This document shows, piece by piece, positions 7,898-16,196 of a DNA stretch of 24,145 nucleotides (positions are counted from its first letter, which is position 1; the number at the start of each line of letters is the position of its first letter). A program made the position numbers and the translations under genes. The DNA comes from Deltaproteobacteria bacterium (GTDB lineage: Bacteria; Desulfobacterota; Syntrophia; Syntrophales; UBA5619): positions 1 through 24,145 of the forward strand of contig JAPLJY010000313.1 in NCBI GenBank assembly GCA_026388345.1. The letters run 5' to 3'. The notes below the pieces were generated by a model. That model had not been told where the DNA came from, ran no database searches, and was given only the letters and a program-made list of their open reading frames with translations.

Positions 7898-9046
7898 ATG
7901 GGCGGCGAATTGAGGTTTGTTCAGGGGAATGAGGCCTGCGTGGAGGCGGCGCTGTACGCCGGGCTGGATTTTTTTGCCGGTTATCCGATCACGCCCTCGA
8001 CGGAGATCGCGGAACTGATGGCGTCGCGCCTGCCCCTGAAGGGCGGGAAGTTCTTGCAGATGGAGGATGAGATCGCCTCAATCTGCGCGATCATCGGGGC
8101 GTCGTTGACGGGAAGCAAGGTGATGACAGCAACGAGCGGACCGGGTTTCTCGTTGATGCAGGAAGGTCTGGGGTACGCGATCATGGCGGAGATCCCCTGC
8201 GTGATCGTCGATGTGCAGCGGGGCGGCCCCTCGACGGGTCTACCGACCAAGGTGAGCCAGGGGGACGTGAACCAGGCCCGGTGGGGAGTGCATGGCGATC
8301 ATGCGATCGTTGCGTTGACGGCGTCAAACCACCAGGATGTGTTTGCGATCACGGTGGACGCCTTCAATTTTTCGGAGACCTACCGGACGCCGGTGATCCT
8401 GCTGTTTGACGAGGTGATCGGACACATGCGGGAGCGCCTGGAAATTCCGGAACCGGGGGAGATCCCGCTTGTGGAAAGGCTCAAGACCTCGGTCAAGGAG
8501 GGGGTGGATTACCACCCGTACCTGCAAAGGGAAGACGGCCGTTTGCCGATGTCGGATTTCGGGGGTGTTCACCGGTACAATGTGACGGGCCTGTTCCATG
8601 ACATGTGGGGATTTCCGTCGGAGAATCCGCGTGTGGTTCACGAGCTGATGCGGCACCTGGTGGACAAGATCGACAACCATGTGGACAAGATGGCGCGCTA
8701 TCGGGAATATTTTATCGAAGACGCGGAGATGCTCCTGATTTCGTACGGATCATCGGCGCGCTCGGCGCTGCATATGGTCACGGACCGCCGCCAGCACGGG
8801 GAGCGCATCGGCCTGCTGGAGCTGCAGACGCTGTGGCCCTTTCCCGCGGCATTGGTGAGGGAAAAGACGAGGAATGCCCGTTATGTGGTGGTCGTGGAAA
8901 TGAATATGGGGCAGGTGCTTCAGTCGGTCAAGGCGGCGGTGGAAAGGCCTGAGCAGGTGTTTCTGGCCAACAGGGTAGATGGGGTATTGATTACGCCAGC
9001 CGATATTCGCGACATTCTACGGCTGATCCAGGGTAAAGGAGTCTAA
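7898..9046 (+). CDS. korA: 2-oxoacid:ferredoxin oxidoreductase, alpha subunit
   Basis: A 382-aa protein matching the alpha subunit of KorAB-type enzymes, which contributes the pyrimidine-binding half of the thiamine diphosphate site. GYPITPSTE (28-36) near the N-terminus is the signature, followed by EDEIASICAIIGASLTGSKV and TSGPGFSLMQEGLGYA. The open frame extends upstream to 7751 through korD, but that part is arginine/tryptophan-rich nonsense. The ATG at 7898 has GGAG at about the right distance and gives the usual length. With KorB, KorC and KorD it would catalyse 2-oxoglutarate + CoA + oxidised ferredoxin to succinyl-CoA + CO2 + reduced ferredoxin, reversibly. Confidence 0.9.
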   Translation: MGGELRFVQGNEACVEAALYAGLDFFAGYPITPSTEIAELMASRLPLKGGKFLQMEDEIASICAIIGASLTGSKVMTATSGPGFSLMQEGLGYAIMAEIPCVIVDVQRGGPSTGLPTKVSQGDVNQARWGVHGDHAIVALTASNHQDVFAITVDAFNFSETYRTPVILLFDEVIGHMRERLEIPEPGEIPLVERLKTSVKEGVDYHPYLQREDGRLPMSDFGGVHRYNVTGLFHDMWGFPSENPRVVHELMRHLVDKIDNHVDKMARYREYFIEDAEMLLISYGSSARSALHMVTDRRQHGERIGLLELQTLWPFPAALVREKTRNARYVVVVEMNMGQVLQSVKAAVERPEQVFLANRVDGVLITPADIRDILRLIQGKGV

Positions 9047-9048
9047 AG

Positions 9049-9852
9049 ATGCCCGCAAGGGACTATATCCGCGAGAGATTCTTCCCGCATATCTGGTGTC
9101 CGGGTTGCGGGCACGGTATCGTACTGAACGGTCTCGTGCGCGCGATCGAAAATATCGGGTTGAAAAAGAACGACATCGTAATGGTGTCGGGGATCGGCTG
9201 TTCGTCACGGATCGCTGGGTACATGGATTTTCATACGCTGCACACGATCCATGGGCGGGCGTTGGCGTTCGCAATCGGCGTGAAGATGAGCCGTCCGGAT
9301 TTGACGCTTCTGGTGCCGATGGGAGACGGAGACGCCCTGTCGATCGGAGGGAATCACTTCATCCACGCATGCCGGCGGAACATCGACATGACGGCGATCG
9401 TGATGAACAACCGGGTTTACGGAATGACGGGGGGACAGTTTTCGCCGCTGTCGGGACACGGCACCATGGCGACGACGGCCCCGTATACGAATATCGACCA
9501 GGAATTCGACGTGGTTAACATCGCCACGGCAGCGGGGGCCACGTTTGTGGCGCGCGCCACGGCGTACCACGTCCAGCAGCTTCCCGACATCCTGGAGGAG
9601 GCGATCCGCCACAAGGGATTTTCGGTGGTAGAGGTGATGACGCCCTGCCCGACGTACTTCGGACGGAAGAACAAGGAGGGGAGCGCGGTGAACATGATGG
9701 ATAACCTGAAGACCAGAACCACTCCGATCGGTTCGAAGGCGAAACAGGAGAATCCTTCATTGATCGAACGGGGGGTTTTCGTAAAAAAGGAGATGCCGGA
9801 GTACTGTGCCGAGTATCAGAGGATCGTCGAGCTGGCGATGAAGGGGAAGTGA
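9049..9852 (+). CDS. korB: 2-oxoacid:ferredoxin oxidoreductase, beta subunit
   Basis: A 267-aa beta subunit carrying the thiamine-diphosphate Mg-binding motif GDGDALSIGGNH (92-103) followed by NN at 120-121. Cysteines expected to hold the internal [4Fe-4S] cluster are all present: C17 and C20 (WCPGCG), C51 (GIGCS) and C200 (TPCPT). AAAGGAG precedes the ATG. The gene begins 2 bases after korA and ends 2 bases before the korC ATG. IGCSSR and the HTIHGR segment are typical of the KorB/VorB type rather than pyruvate oxidoreductase. Confidence 0.92.
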   Translation: MPARDYIRERFFPHIWCPGCGHGIVLNGLVRAIENIGLKKNDIVMVSGIGCSSRIAGYMDFHTLHTIHGRALAFAIGVKMSRPDLTLLVPMGDGDALSIGGNHFIHACRRNIDMTAIVMNNRVYGMTGGQFSPLSGHGTMATTAPYTNIDQEFDVVNIATAAGATFVARATAYHVQQLPDILEEAIRHKGFSVVEVMTPCPTYFGRKNKEGSAVNMMDNLKTRTTPIGSKAKQENPSLIERGVFVKKEMPEYCAEYQRIVELAMKGK

Positions 9853-9854
9853 CC

Positions 9855-10400
9855 ATGGAACGATGCAGGATGGTGTTTTCCGGTTCGGGCGGGCAGGGGG
9901 TGATCACGGCCGCGATCATTCTGGCCGAGGCTGCCGTACTGCATGAAAACCTCATTGCCGTTCAGTCCCAGTCGTACGGTCCGGAGGCGCGAGGCGGCGC
10001 GACCCGCTCCGACGTCATCATCGCCGAATCTCCGATTCACTTTCCGAAAGTGATCCAGCCCAATGTGCTGGTGTGCCTGACGCAGCAGTCGTATGCGAAC
10101 TTTTTTTCCATCCTCCGTCCGGGCGGTCTGCTGGTCACCGACAACCGCTACGTAAAGTTAGGGAAGAAGGTGGATGCGCGTCAGGTGGAATTGCCGATGT
10201 ACGAGACGGTGATGGAGAAAATCGGCCGGCCGATCGTTTTCAACATCTGCATGCTCGGGGCCGTAATCGGACTGATGAAGCTGGTCCGGCCCGAATCGAT
10301 CATGAAGGTTTTGAAAACGCAGATTCCCCCCAGTTTCCTCGATATGAACCGGCAGGCCCTCGATCTCGGACTGAAACTGAGCGAAGGAATCTGCGATTGA
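9855..10400 (+). CDS. korC: 2-oxoacid:ferredoxin oxidoreductase, gamma subunit
   Basis: A 181-aa gamma subunit. The N-terminal GSGGQGVITAAIILAEAA and the following QSYGPEARGGATRSDVIIA are diagnostic of the CoA-binding gamma subunit. A GTG at 9849 is possible but would overlap korB; the ATG at 9855 is preferred, with GGGGA upstream. The 92 bases to sucC contain no terminator that I can see, so read-through into sucC is likely. Confidence 0.9.
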   Translation: MERCRMVFSGSGGQGVITAAIILAEAAVLHENLIAVQSQSYGPEARGGATRSDVIIAESPIHFPKVIQPNVLVCLTQQSYANFFSILRPGGLLVTDNRYVKLGKKVDARQVELPMYETVMEKIGRPIVFNICMLGAVIGLMKLVRPESIMKVLKTQIPPSFLDMNRQALDLGLKLSEGICD

Positions 10401-10492
10401 ACCCGCTTGCTCAAACCCATTTTGACGGCTACGTAAAAAATCCATTCCTCTGTCATTGCAATCCCGTACACCCGAAGCTCTGGAGGTAAGAT

Positions 10493-11656
10493 ATGAAGAT
10501 CCATGAGTATCAGGCAAAGGACCTGCTGCGCGGCTACGGGATTCCGGTGCCCCGCGGGAAGGCGGCTTCGACTCCGGAAGAGGCGCGCAACGCGGCCAAA
10601 GAACTCCAGGGAAAAACCGTCGTCAAGGCGCAGATCCACGCCGGAGGCCGGGGGAAAGGCGGCGGCATCAAACCGGCGGCGTCTCCGGACGAGGCCTTTA
10701 CGGCTGCCAGGGCGATCCTCGGGATGCAGCTCGTGACCCACCAGACGGGCCCGGAAGGGAAAAAGGTTCGTAAGGTTCTCGTCGAGGAAGCGTCCACCGT
10801 CCGGAAGGAACTCTACCTGAGCCTGGTGGTGGACCGGTCGCGGGGAAAAGAGTGCGTGGTGTTCATGGCCTCGGAGGCGGGCGGAATGGACATCGAGCGG
10901 GTGGCGGCGACGGCCCCGGAGAAGATCGCCCGGTGCGCGGTCCATCCCGCCGTGGGGTTCAGTCCATTCCAGGCGCGCAAGCTCTCCGCCACGCTGGCGC
11001 TGGATGCGGAACAGCGCAAACCGTTTGCGGAGATCGTCCGGAACCTCTACCGGCTGTTTCTGGAAAAGGACTGCTCGCTTCTGGAGATCAACCCGCTGGC
11101 GATTACGGAAGATGGTCGTCTGCTCGCCCTCGACACGAAGATCAATTTCGACGATGACGGATTGTACCGCCATCCCGAGATCCGGGAGCTGCGGGATCCG
11201 GATGAGGAGGATCCGTTGGAGGTTGCGGCCAAAAACGCCTCGGTGAACTACATCAAGCTGGACGGAAACGTCGGCTGCATGGTCAACGGGGCGGGGCTCG
11301 CGATGACGACGATGGACCTGATCCAGATGGCGGGGGGCGAGCCGGCAAACTTCCTCGACGTGGGCGGCGGCGCCTCGGCGGAGCAGATCGAGAAGGCGTT
11401 CCGCATCCTGACCTCCGATCCGAACGTGAAGTGCATCCTTGTCAACATCTTCGGCGGGATCCTGCGTTGCGACCGCGTCTCCGCCGGACTGATCCAGGCG
11501 GCAAAAAACATCGAAATGAAGCTGCCAATGGTGGTGCGGCTCCAGGGGACCAATGTGGAGGAGGGGCGGCGGATGCTTCAGGAGTCCGGGCTCCGGTTCA
11601 CGGTGGCCGACGGCCTGTACGAGGCGGCCGAGAAGGCCGTTGCGATGACAAGATAA
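10493..11656 (+). CDS. sucC: Succinyl-CoA ligase (ADP- or GDP-forming), beta subunit
   Basis: A 387-aa beta subunit of normal length. It has an ATP-grasp N-terminal part (MKIHEYQAKDLLRGYGIPVP; KAQIHAGGRGKGGG; LEINPLAITEDG) and a C-terminal ligase domain with NGAGLAMTTMD, FLDVGGGAS and NIFGGILRCD. With SucD it would convert succinyl-CoA to succinate with nucleotide triphosphate formation, the direct continuation of the Kor reaction. TGGAGG lies shortly before the ATG. It is separated from sucD by 232 bases occupied by a repeat element, an unusual gap for these two genes. Confidence 0.95.
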   Translation: MKIHEYQAKDLLRGYGIPVPRGKAASTPEEARNAAKELQGKTVVKAQIHAGGRGKGGGIKPAASPDEAFTAARAILGMQLVTHQTGPEGKKVRKVLVEEASTVRKELYLSLVVDRSRGKECVVFMASEAGGMDIERVAATAPEKIARCAVHPAVGFSPFQARKLSATLALDAEQRKPFAEIVRNLYRLFLEKDCSLLEINPLAITEDGRLLALDTKINFDDDGLYRHPEIRELRDPDEEDPLEVAAKNASVNYIKLDGNVGCMVNGAGLAMTTMDLIQMAGGEPANFLDVGGGASAEQIEKAFRILTSDPNVKCILVNIFGGILRCDRVSAGLIQAAKNIEMKLPMVVRLQGTNVEEGRRMLQESGLRFTVADGLYEAAEKAVAMTR

Positions 11657-11675
11657 ACTACGAGAGACCGTTGTG

Positions 11676-11862
11676 AATCGTGATCCCTCGGCACGCTGGA
11701 CCTTTTTAGACCCTGCGCCTCCTCGCTTCGCTGCAAAGACGAAACTCGCTCTTCGCATTCGAACAATCGTCTTTGCGGGCGCTCCGCTGCGGGGGCAGGG
11801 TACCCCGAAAAATCTCCAATGCGCGCTTTCGGGATCCGGTTCCCAGCGAACGCAAAGGTCTC
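11676..11862. repeat. Interspersed repeat, copy B (long form), between sucC and sucD
   Basis: The same element as at 7109-7241 with about 55 extra bases in its middle. The extra part starts and ends next to near-identical CGCTTCGCTGC and CGCTCCGCTGC. It contains a perfect 10-bp inverted pair, GCAAAGACGA and TCGTCTTTGC, so it could fold into a hairpin. Outside the insert the two copies match closely. It lies inside what should be a single sucCD transcript. Confidence 0.8.
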
Positions 11863-11888
11863 GAAGCAACTACTGAGGAGAAGTTCCG

Positions 11889-12785
11889 ATGGCCATACTG
11901 CTGGATGAAAAATCACGCGTCGTCGTTCAGGGGATCACGGGTTCGGAGGGAAGCTTTCACACCCGGGAGTCGGTCATGCTGGGAACGAGGGTCGTGGCCG
12001 GGGTCACGCCCGGCAAGGGTGGAACGGAGCTGGACGGCATTCCCGTCTATGACTGCGTCGGCGACGCCGTCGAAAGACAGCAGGCCAATGTCTCCGGAAT
12101 CTACACGCCGGCGGCGTTCACACCGGATGCAATCTTCGAGGCGATCGAGGCGGGAATCGGCCTGATCGTCTGCATGACGGAGGGGATTCCGGTTGCGGAG
12201 ATGATCCGGGTGAAGCAGGCGTTGAAGGGATCGGGTACATGGATGATCGGGCCGAACTGTCCGGGGATCACGACCCCCGGCGCGGGCAAGGTCGGCTTCA
12301 TGCCCAACTTCATCCACAAAAAGGGAAATGTCGGCGTCATCTCGCGCAGCGGGACCCTCACCTATGAGATGATCTGGCAATTGACCGGCCTCGGGATCGG
12401 CCAGTCCACCTCTGTTGGAATCGGCGGGGACCCGATCGTAGGTTCGGGATTCATCGATATGCTGGAACGGTTCGAGGCGGATCCACAGACGGAGGCGATC
12501 GTGATGATCGGCGAGATCGGGGGGACGGCGGAAGAGGAGGCGGCCGAGTTCATCCGGGGGAATGTGACGAAACCGGTGGTCTCCTTCATCGCCGGGCGGA
12601 CGGCCCCCGCGGGACGGCGAATGGGTCATGCCGGCGCGATCATCTCCGGGGGTAAGGGAACAGCCGAAGAGAAGTTCCAGGCCCTCGAACGGGCGGGCGT
12701 CCTGGTGGAAAAGAATCCCGGCGAGATCGGCCGCCGCGTGCAGGAGGTATTGAAGGCGGAGGGTAAAGGGAAACCATCCGCTTAA
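11889..12785 (+). CDS. sucD: Succinyl-CoA ligase, alpha subunit
   Basis: A 298-aa alpha subunit with a Rossmann-type CoA-binding domain ([39 protein letters not shown]), GPNCPGIT, and the active-site histidine that is phosphorylated, His247 in [21 protein letters not shown] lies before the ATG. Length and motifs are normal, with no sign that the repeat upstream damaged the gene. Confidence 0.95.
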   Translation: MAILLDEKSRVVVQGITGSEGSFHTRESVMLGTRVVAGVTPGKGGTELDGIPVYDCVGDAVERQQANVSGIYTPAAFTPDAIFEAIEAGIGLIVCMTEGIPVAEMIRVKQALKGSGTWMIGPNCPGITTPGAGKVGFMPNFIHKKGNVGVISRSGTLTYEMIWQLTGLGIGQSTSVGIGGDPIVGSGFIDMLERFEADPQTEAIVMIGEIGGTAEEEAAEFIRGNVTKPVVSFIAGRTAPAGRRMGHAGAIISGGKGTAEEKFQALERAGVLVEKNPGEIGRRVQEVLKAEGKGKPSA

Positions 12786-12797
12786 AAGGATTCCCGC

Positions 12798-12826
12798 TTG
12801 ACAGACCGGGAATTCCCTGTTAGAAA
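12798..12826 (+). promoter_or_regulatory. Probable promoter of the sdh-Rieske-cytochrome b operon
   Basis: TTGACA (12798-12803), 17-base spacer, TAGAAA (12821-12826; 4 of 6). The -35 lies in the loop of an inverted pair TTCCCG (12791-12796) / CGGGAA (12807-12812), which may be an operator or a weak terminator for sucD. The remaining bases to 12926 show no gene. Confidence 0.45.
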
Positions 12827-12926
12827 CCGTCGGTACGTGCCGTTCACAGTCCCGTTTTTGTATCGGGAGAGGGATTCGCGGTGTTGTGCGAAACCGTCAT
12901 TTTCCTGAAATCAGACAGGGGGGCGT

Positions 12927-13232
12927 ATGTTCATCTGGCTTTTCCACCGCATCAGCGGTGTGACCCTGATCGTTTTGTTCGGCATCAAAATCCTCACCAG
13001 TTTCTTCCTTTTCACGAAAGATCAGAAGCCCGACTGGGCGCTCAGCCTGCATAGGCACCCTGTTCTGGATATCCTCATTCTGATCCTTTTCACCTTTCAC
13101 AGCCTGTATGGCCTGAGAACCGTTGCCATAGACCTCGGGTACCGCAAAGAGAAGCAGTTGTTCTGGGTGGCGAATGTCGCCGCAGCCTTGATTTCCGTGG
13201 CGTTGATTATTCTCTATTTCCGGCTTTCATAG
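12927..13232 (+). CDS. Succinate dehydrogenase-type membrane anchor (cytochrome b subunit)
   Basis: A 101-aa protein with three likely membrane helices (about 8-29, 46-65, 78-98), as expected for a single SdhC/SdhD-type anchor subunit. HRISGVTL at the N-terminus resembles the SdhC quinone-site helix. FHSLYGLRTVAIDLG resembles the SdhC/D heme-ligand helix, with His58 as candidate axial ligand; His7, His42 and His44 are other candidates. AGGGGGG precedes the ATG. The sdhA ATG follows after 9 bases. Most complex II enzymes have two three-helix anchors or one five-helix anchor; here only one small anchor is encoded, so a homodimeric anchor or a partner elsewhere is needed. The symbol is left blank because SdhC and SdhD cannot be told apart. 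Confidence 0.75.
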   Translation: MFIWLFHRISGVTLIVLFGIKILTSFFLFTKDQKPDWALSLHRHPVLDILILILFTFHSLYGLRTVAIDLGYRKEKQLFWVANVAAALISVALIILYFRLS

Positions 13233-13241
13233 GGCGCGGGC

Positions 13242-14945
13242 ATGCTGAATCACGATATTCTCATTGTCGGCGGCGGTCTCACGGGGCTCAGGGCGGCCGT
13301 CGGTCTTTGCGATCAATTCAACGTGGGACTGATCTCCAAGGTCTATCCCGTGCGGTCCCATTCCATCGCCGCGCAGGGGGGCATCAACGCGGCCCTGACC
13401 AACAATCCCGACAGCCGGGACGATTCCTGGGAAAAACACACCTTCGATACGATCAAGGGGAGCGATTTTCTGGCCGATCAGGATGCCGTGGAGATCATGT
13501 GCAAAGAGGCCATCCGGATCGTTTACGAAATGGAGCACTGGGGATGCCCCTTCAGCAGGTTTCCCGACGGCTCCATCGCCCAGCGCCCCTTCGGCGGCGC
13601 CGGCTATCCCCGGACCTGCTATTCCTCCGACATCACCGGCCATGTGCTGCTCAATACCCTCTATGAAAGGGCCGTCGCAAAGGGGGTCAAGATCTATCCG
13701 GAATGGTTCGTGACCGCGCTGTGCATTGACGACGGAAGGTGCCATGGCGTCGTCGCGCTGAATATGAAGACGGGCGAGCTCATCCCCGTCGGCGCCGGGG
13801 TGACGTTCTTCGGCACCGGCGGATACGGGCGGGTCTTCCAGCACTCCACGAACGCGCTGATCAACACGGGAAGCGGCATCGGGATGGCCTATATGGCAGG
13901 CGCTCCCCTCAAGGACATGGAATTCGTCCAGTTCCACCCCACATCGCTGATCGGCACCAATATCCTGATGACGGAGGCCTGCCGGGGCGAAGGGGGTTAT
14001 CTGTTCAACAACCGGGGCGAACGCTTCATGCAGCGCTATGTGCCCTCGGCCATGGAACTGGCGCCCCGGGATATCGTTTCCCGGTGCATTCAGACGGAGA
14101 TCAACGAGGGGCGGGGGTTCGACCACCCACTGGGAAGGTACATCCAACTCGATATCCGACACCTCGGAGAACAGAAGATCGTCGAACGGCTTCCCGGCAT
14201 CCGGAAGATCTGCATCGACTTTATCGGCATCGATCCCGTGCACGAACCGATCCCGATCATGCCCTGCCAGCACTACTCGATGGGGGGTATCGACGTCAAC
14301 GAGCGTTGCGCCTCCGAGATCCGCGGTTTCTACGCCGGCGGCGAATGCGCCTGCGTCAGCGTCCACGGCGCCAATCGCCTGGGCGGAAACTCCCTGCTGG
14401 ATACGATCGTTTTCGGGAAACTGGCGGCGCAGGCGATCCGCGAGGATCTGGCGGGCGGCGTCCCCCGACCGGACGAAAAACCCCTCCTGCGGTTGAAGGA
14501 TGAGGTGGACGAGAAGATCCGGAGGCTGACGGCGCCCGGCAGGGAGAAACCCTATCGGGTCCAGGCCGAGCTTGGCGCCGTGATGAACGAGAAAGTGGGC
14601 ATCTTCCGGATACGGGAGGAATTGGAGCAGGCCCTGGAGAACCTTCTCGATCTCAAGCGGCGCTATCGGGATGTCGGCGTCTCCTCGCCGGCCCGGCACA
14701 TGAACTATGAACTCACAAACGCCTTGGAACTGGAATACATGCTGGAGGTCTCCCATACGATCATTCGGGGGGCCCTTCTCCGGGAGGAAAGCCGGGGCGC
14801 GCACTTCCGGACGGATTTCAAAACCCGGAACGACCGCGACTGGCTGAAGCACACCATCGCCAAGAGGGGGGATGACGGTGCGCCCATGATCTCCTTCAAG
14901 GATGTGGTGATCACACGGTATCAACCCGTCGAGAGGAAATATTGA
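13242..14945 (+). CDS. sdhA: Succinate dehydrogenase/fumarate reductase flavoprotein subunit
   Basis: A 567-aa flavoprotein subunit. It has a Rossmann motif GGGLTG (10-15), the flavinylation His40 in [15 protein letters not shown] in the dicarboxylate site, the RGEGGYLFN region, an HYSMGGI motif, and [10 protein letters not shown] near the end of the FAD domain. Gln45 is the residue that in E. coli distinguishes SdhA (Gln) from FrdA (Glu), which leans toward succinate oxidation, although the enzyme class is reversible. AGGG precedes the ATG. It is followed after 41 bases by sdhB. The enzyme would sit on the cytoplasmic face of the membrane bound to the anchor upstream. Confidence 0.93.
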   Translation: MLNHDILIVGGGLTGLRAAVGLCDQFNVGLISKVYPVRSHSIAAQGGINAALTNNPDSRDDSWEKHTFDTIKGSDFLADQDAVEIMCKEAIRIVYEMEHWGCPFSRFPDGSIAQRPFGGAGYPRTCYSSDITGHVLLNTLYERAVAKGVKIYPEWFVTALCIDDGRCHGVVALNMKTGELIPVGAGVTFFGTGGYGRVFQHSTNALINTGSGIGMAYMAGAPLKDMEFVQFHPTSLIGTNILMTEACRGEGGYLFNNRGERFMQRYVPSAMELAPRDIVSRCIQTEINEGRGFDHPLGRYIQLDIRHLGEQKIVERLPGIRKICIDFIGIDPVHEPIPIMPCQHYSMGGIDVNERCASEIRGFYAGGECACVSVHGANRLGGNSLLDTIVFGKLAAQAIREDLAGGVPRPDEKPLLRLKDEVDEKIRRLTAPGREKPYRVQAELGAVMNEKVGIFRIREELEQALENLLDLKRRYRDVGVSSPARHMNYELTNALELEYMLEVSHTIIRGALLREESRGAHFRTDFKTRNDRDWLKHTIAKRGDDGAPMISFKDVVITRYQPVERKY

Positions 14946-14986
14946 CGGAACACGGACGATCGTAACATTTTACGAGGGCATTCCCA

Positions 14987-15736
14987 TTGATCAAGGACAG
15001 TGCATTTACCTTCAAGATCCTCCGGTATGACGCGAAGGAACCGGACAGCGGGCCCCGCTTCTCCACCTACCGGATCCGGGTCATTCCGGGACTCACGGTG
15101 CTTTCCGTGCTGATCCGGATCCGGGATGAGATCGACGGGACGCTCTCCTTCCGCTCCTCCTGCCGCTCGGCCGTCTGCGGGTCCTGCGCCATGGTGATCA
15201 ACGGCAAGATCGACCTCGCCTGCCGGACGCAGGTGGCCGCTTTCGACACCGATACGATCATTCTGGAACCCCTGCCCAATTTCGAGGTGATCCGGGACCT
15301 CGTCGTCGACATGGCGCCATTCTGGCGGATGTATGACAAGGTCCAGCCCTATCTGATCCGACGCAGCCCCGATCCGGAGAAGGAGATTCCGCAGAGCGAG
15401 GAGGAGCGCCGGCGGATCGACCAGTTCGTCAACTGCATCCTCTGCGCCTGTTGTTACGGCGCCTGTCCGGTGCTCTCGCGGGAACCGGACTATGTTGGCC
15501 CGGCGGCGGCGGCCAAGTTAGAGCGGTTCATCCTCGATTCCCGGGATGAGCGTCCCGCCGGCGCCTTGGAGACCTTCAACAACGAACAGGGCGTCTGGGC
15601 CTGCGATACCCTCTTCCGCTGCATCGACGCCTGCCCGAAGGATGTGAGGCCCACCGACGCCGTTGTCGGCCTGCGTAAATCGCTGGTGAAAAACCGTTTC
15701 CGGAAGATGCTGGGGAAGGCAAACGATGAAGCTTGA
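14987..15736 (+). CDS. sdhB: Succinate dehydrogenase iron-sulfur subunit
   Basis: A 249-aa three-cluster protein. [2Fe-2S] ligands are C59, C64, C67 and C79 (CRSAVCGSCAM...C). By analogy with E. coli SdhB, the [4Fe-4S] ligands are C150, C153, C156 and C216, and the [3Fe-4S] ligands are C160, C206 and C212; all are present. I start at the TTG at 14987 because GAGGG (14974-14978) is 8 bases upstream and the N-terminus then aligns with the family. Its last 11 bases overlap the Rieske gene, showing that the two are translated from one message. Confidence 0.92.
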   Translation: MIKDSAFTFKILRYDAKEPDSGPRFSTYRIRVIPGLTVLSVLIRIRDEIDGTLSFRSSCRSAVCGSCAMVINGKIDLACRTQVAAFDTDTIILEPLPNFEVIRDLVVDMAPFWRMYDKVQPYLIRRSPDPEKEIPQSEEERRRIDQFVNCILCACCYGACPVLSREPDYVGPAAAAKLERFILDSRDERPAGALETFNNEQGVWACDTLFRCIDACPKDVRPTDAVVGLRKSLVKNRFRKMLGKANDEA

Positions 15737-16196
15737 TTATTCCCTCATCACGAGGAGAACTTTTCTCAATACGCTTTTTTTCGGCTGGATCGCCGCCTTC
15801 TTCTCCGGGACGCTCTATGCGCTGATGAAATTCGCCTTTCCCACCCTCGGCAAGGAACCGGACTTCGTCGTCCTGAACCGGAAGGATTTTACGGGGCTGG
15901 CGAACAACACGGTCAAGCCCTTTCCCTGGGGCGGCACGGTGGGACTCTATTACAAAAAGGACAACGGCAGCGTGATGGCCCTGAAGGGCGTCTGCAGCCA
16001 CATGGAGTGCAACGTGGCCTACAAGCCGGCGGAGAAGCGCTTCTACTGCGCCTGCCATCAGGGATGGTTCGATGAGAACGGCCGAAACATTTCCGGGCCG
16101 CCGCCCAAGCCCCTCGAGATTTTTGAAATCAGCGAAGAGGGGGATAAGCTGATCATCGCCAGGAAGGGGGTCAAGGTTGAATTGCCCAAGGCTTAA
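15726..16196 (+). CDS. Rieske [2Fe-2S] protein of a cytochrome b complex
   Basis: A 156-aa membrane-anchored Rieske protein. An N-terminal TRRTFLN motif followed by a hydrophobic helix (about 13-34) fits a Tat-exported, uncleaved anchor. The cluster motif is complete: ligands C90 and H92 (CSHMEC) and C108 and H111 (CACH), with C95 and C110 as the disulfide pair; GPPPKPL follows, like the family's Pro loop. It would take electrons from quinol at the periplasmic side. GGGGAAGG precedes the ATG. The gene overlaps sdhB by 11 bases and the cytochrome b gene by 20 bases. tatA lies about 5.3 kb away, a chance neighbour as far as I can tell. Confidence 0.92.
   Translation: MKLDYSLITRRTFLNTLFFGWIAAFFSGTLYALMKFAFPTLGKEPDFVVLNRKDFTGLANNTVKPFPWGGTVGLYYKKDNGSVMALKGVCSHMECNVAYKPAEKRFYCACHQGWFDENGRNISGPPPKPLEIFEISEEGDKLIIARKGVKVELPKA

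Noticed and set aside
10181..11869. 562-codon minus-strand frame through korC, sucC and the repeat
   Set aside because: It crosses two well-supported genes and the interspersed repeat; the product is arginine/histidine-rich and unrecognisable.
13227..14924. 565-codon open frame opposite sdhA
   Set aside because: sdhA has every expected motif on the plus strand, so the minus-strand frame is a shadow.
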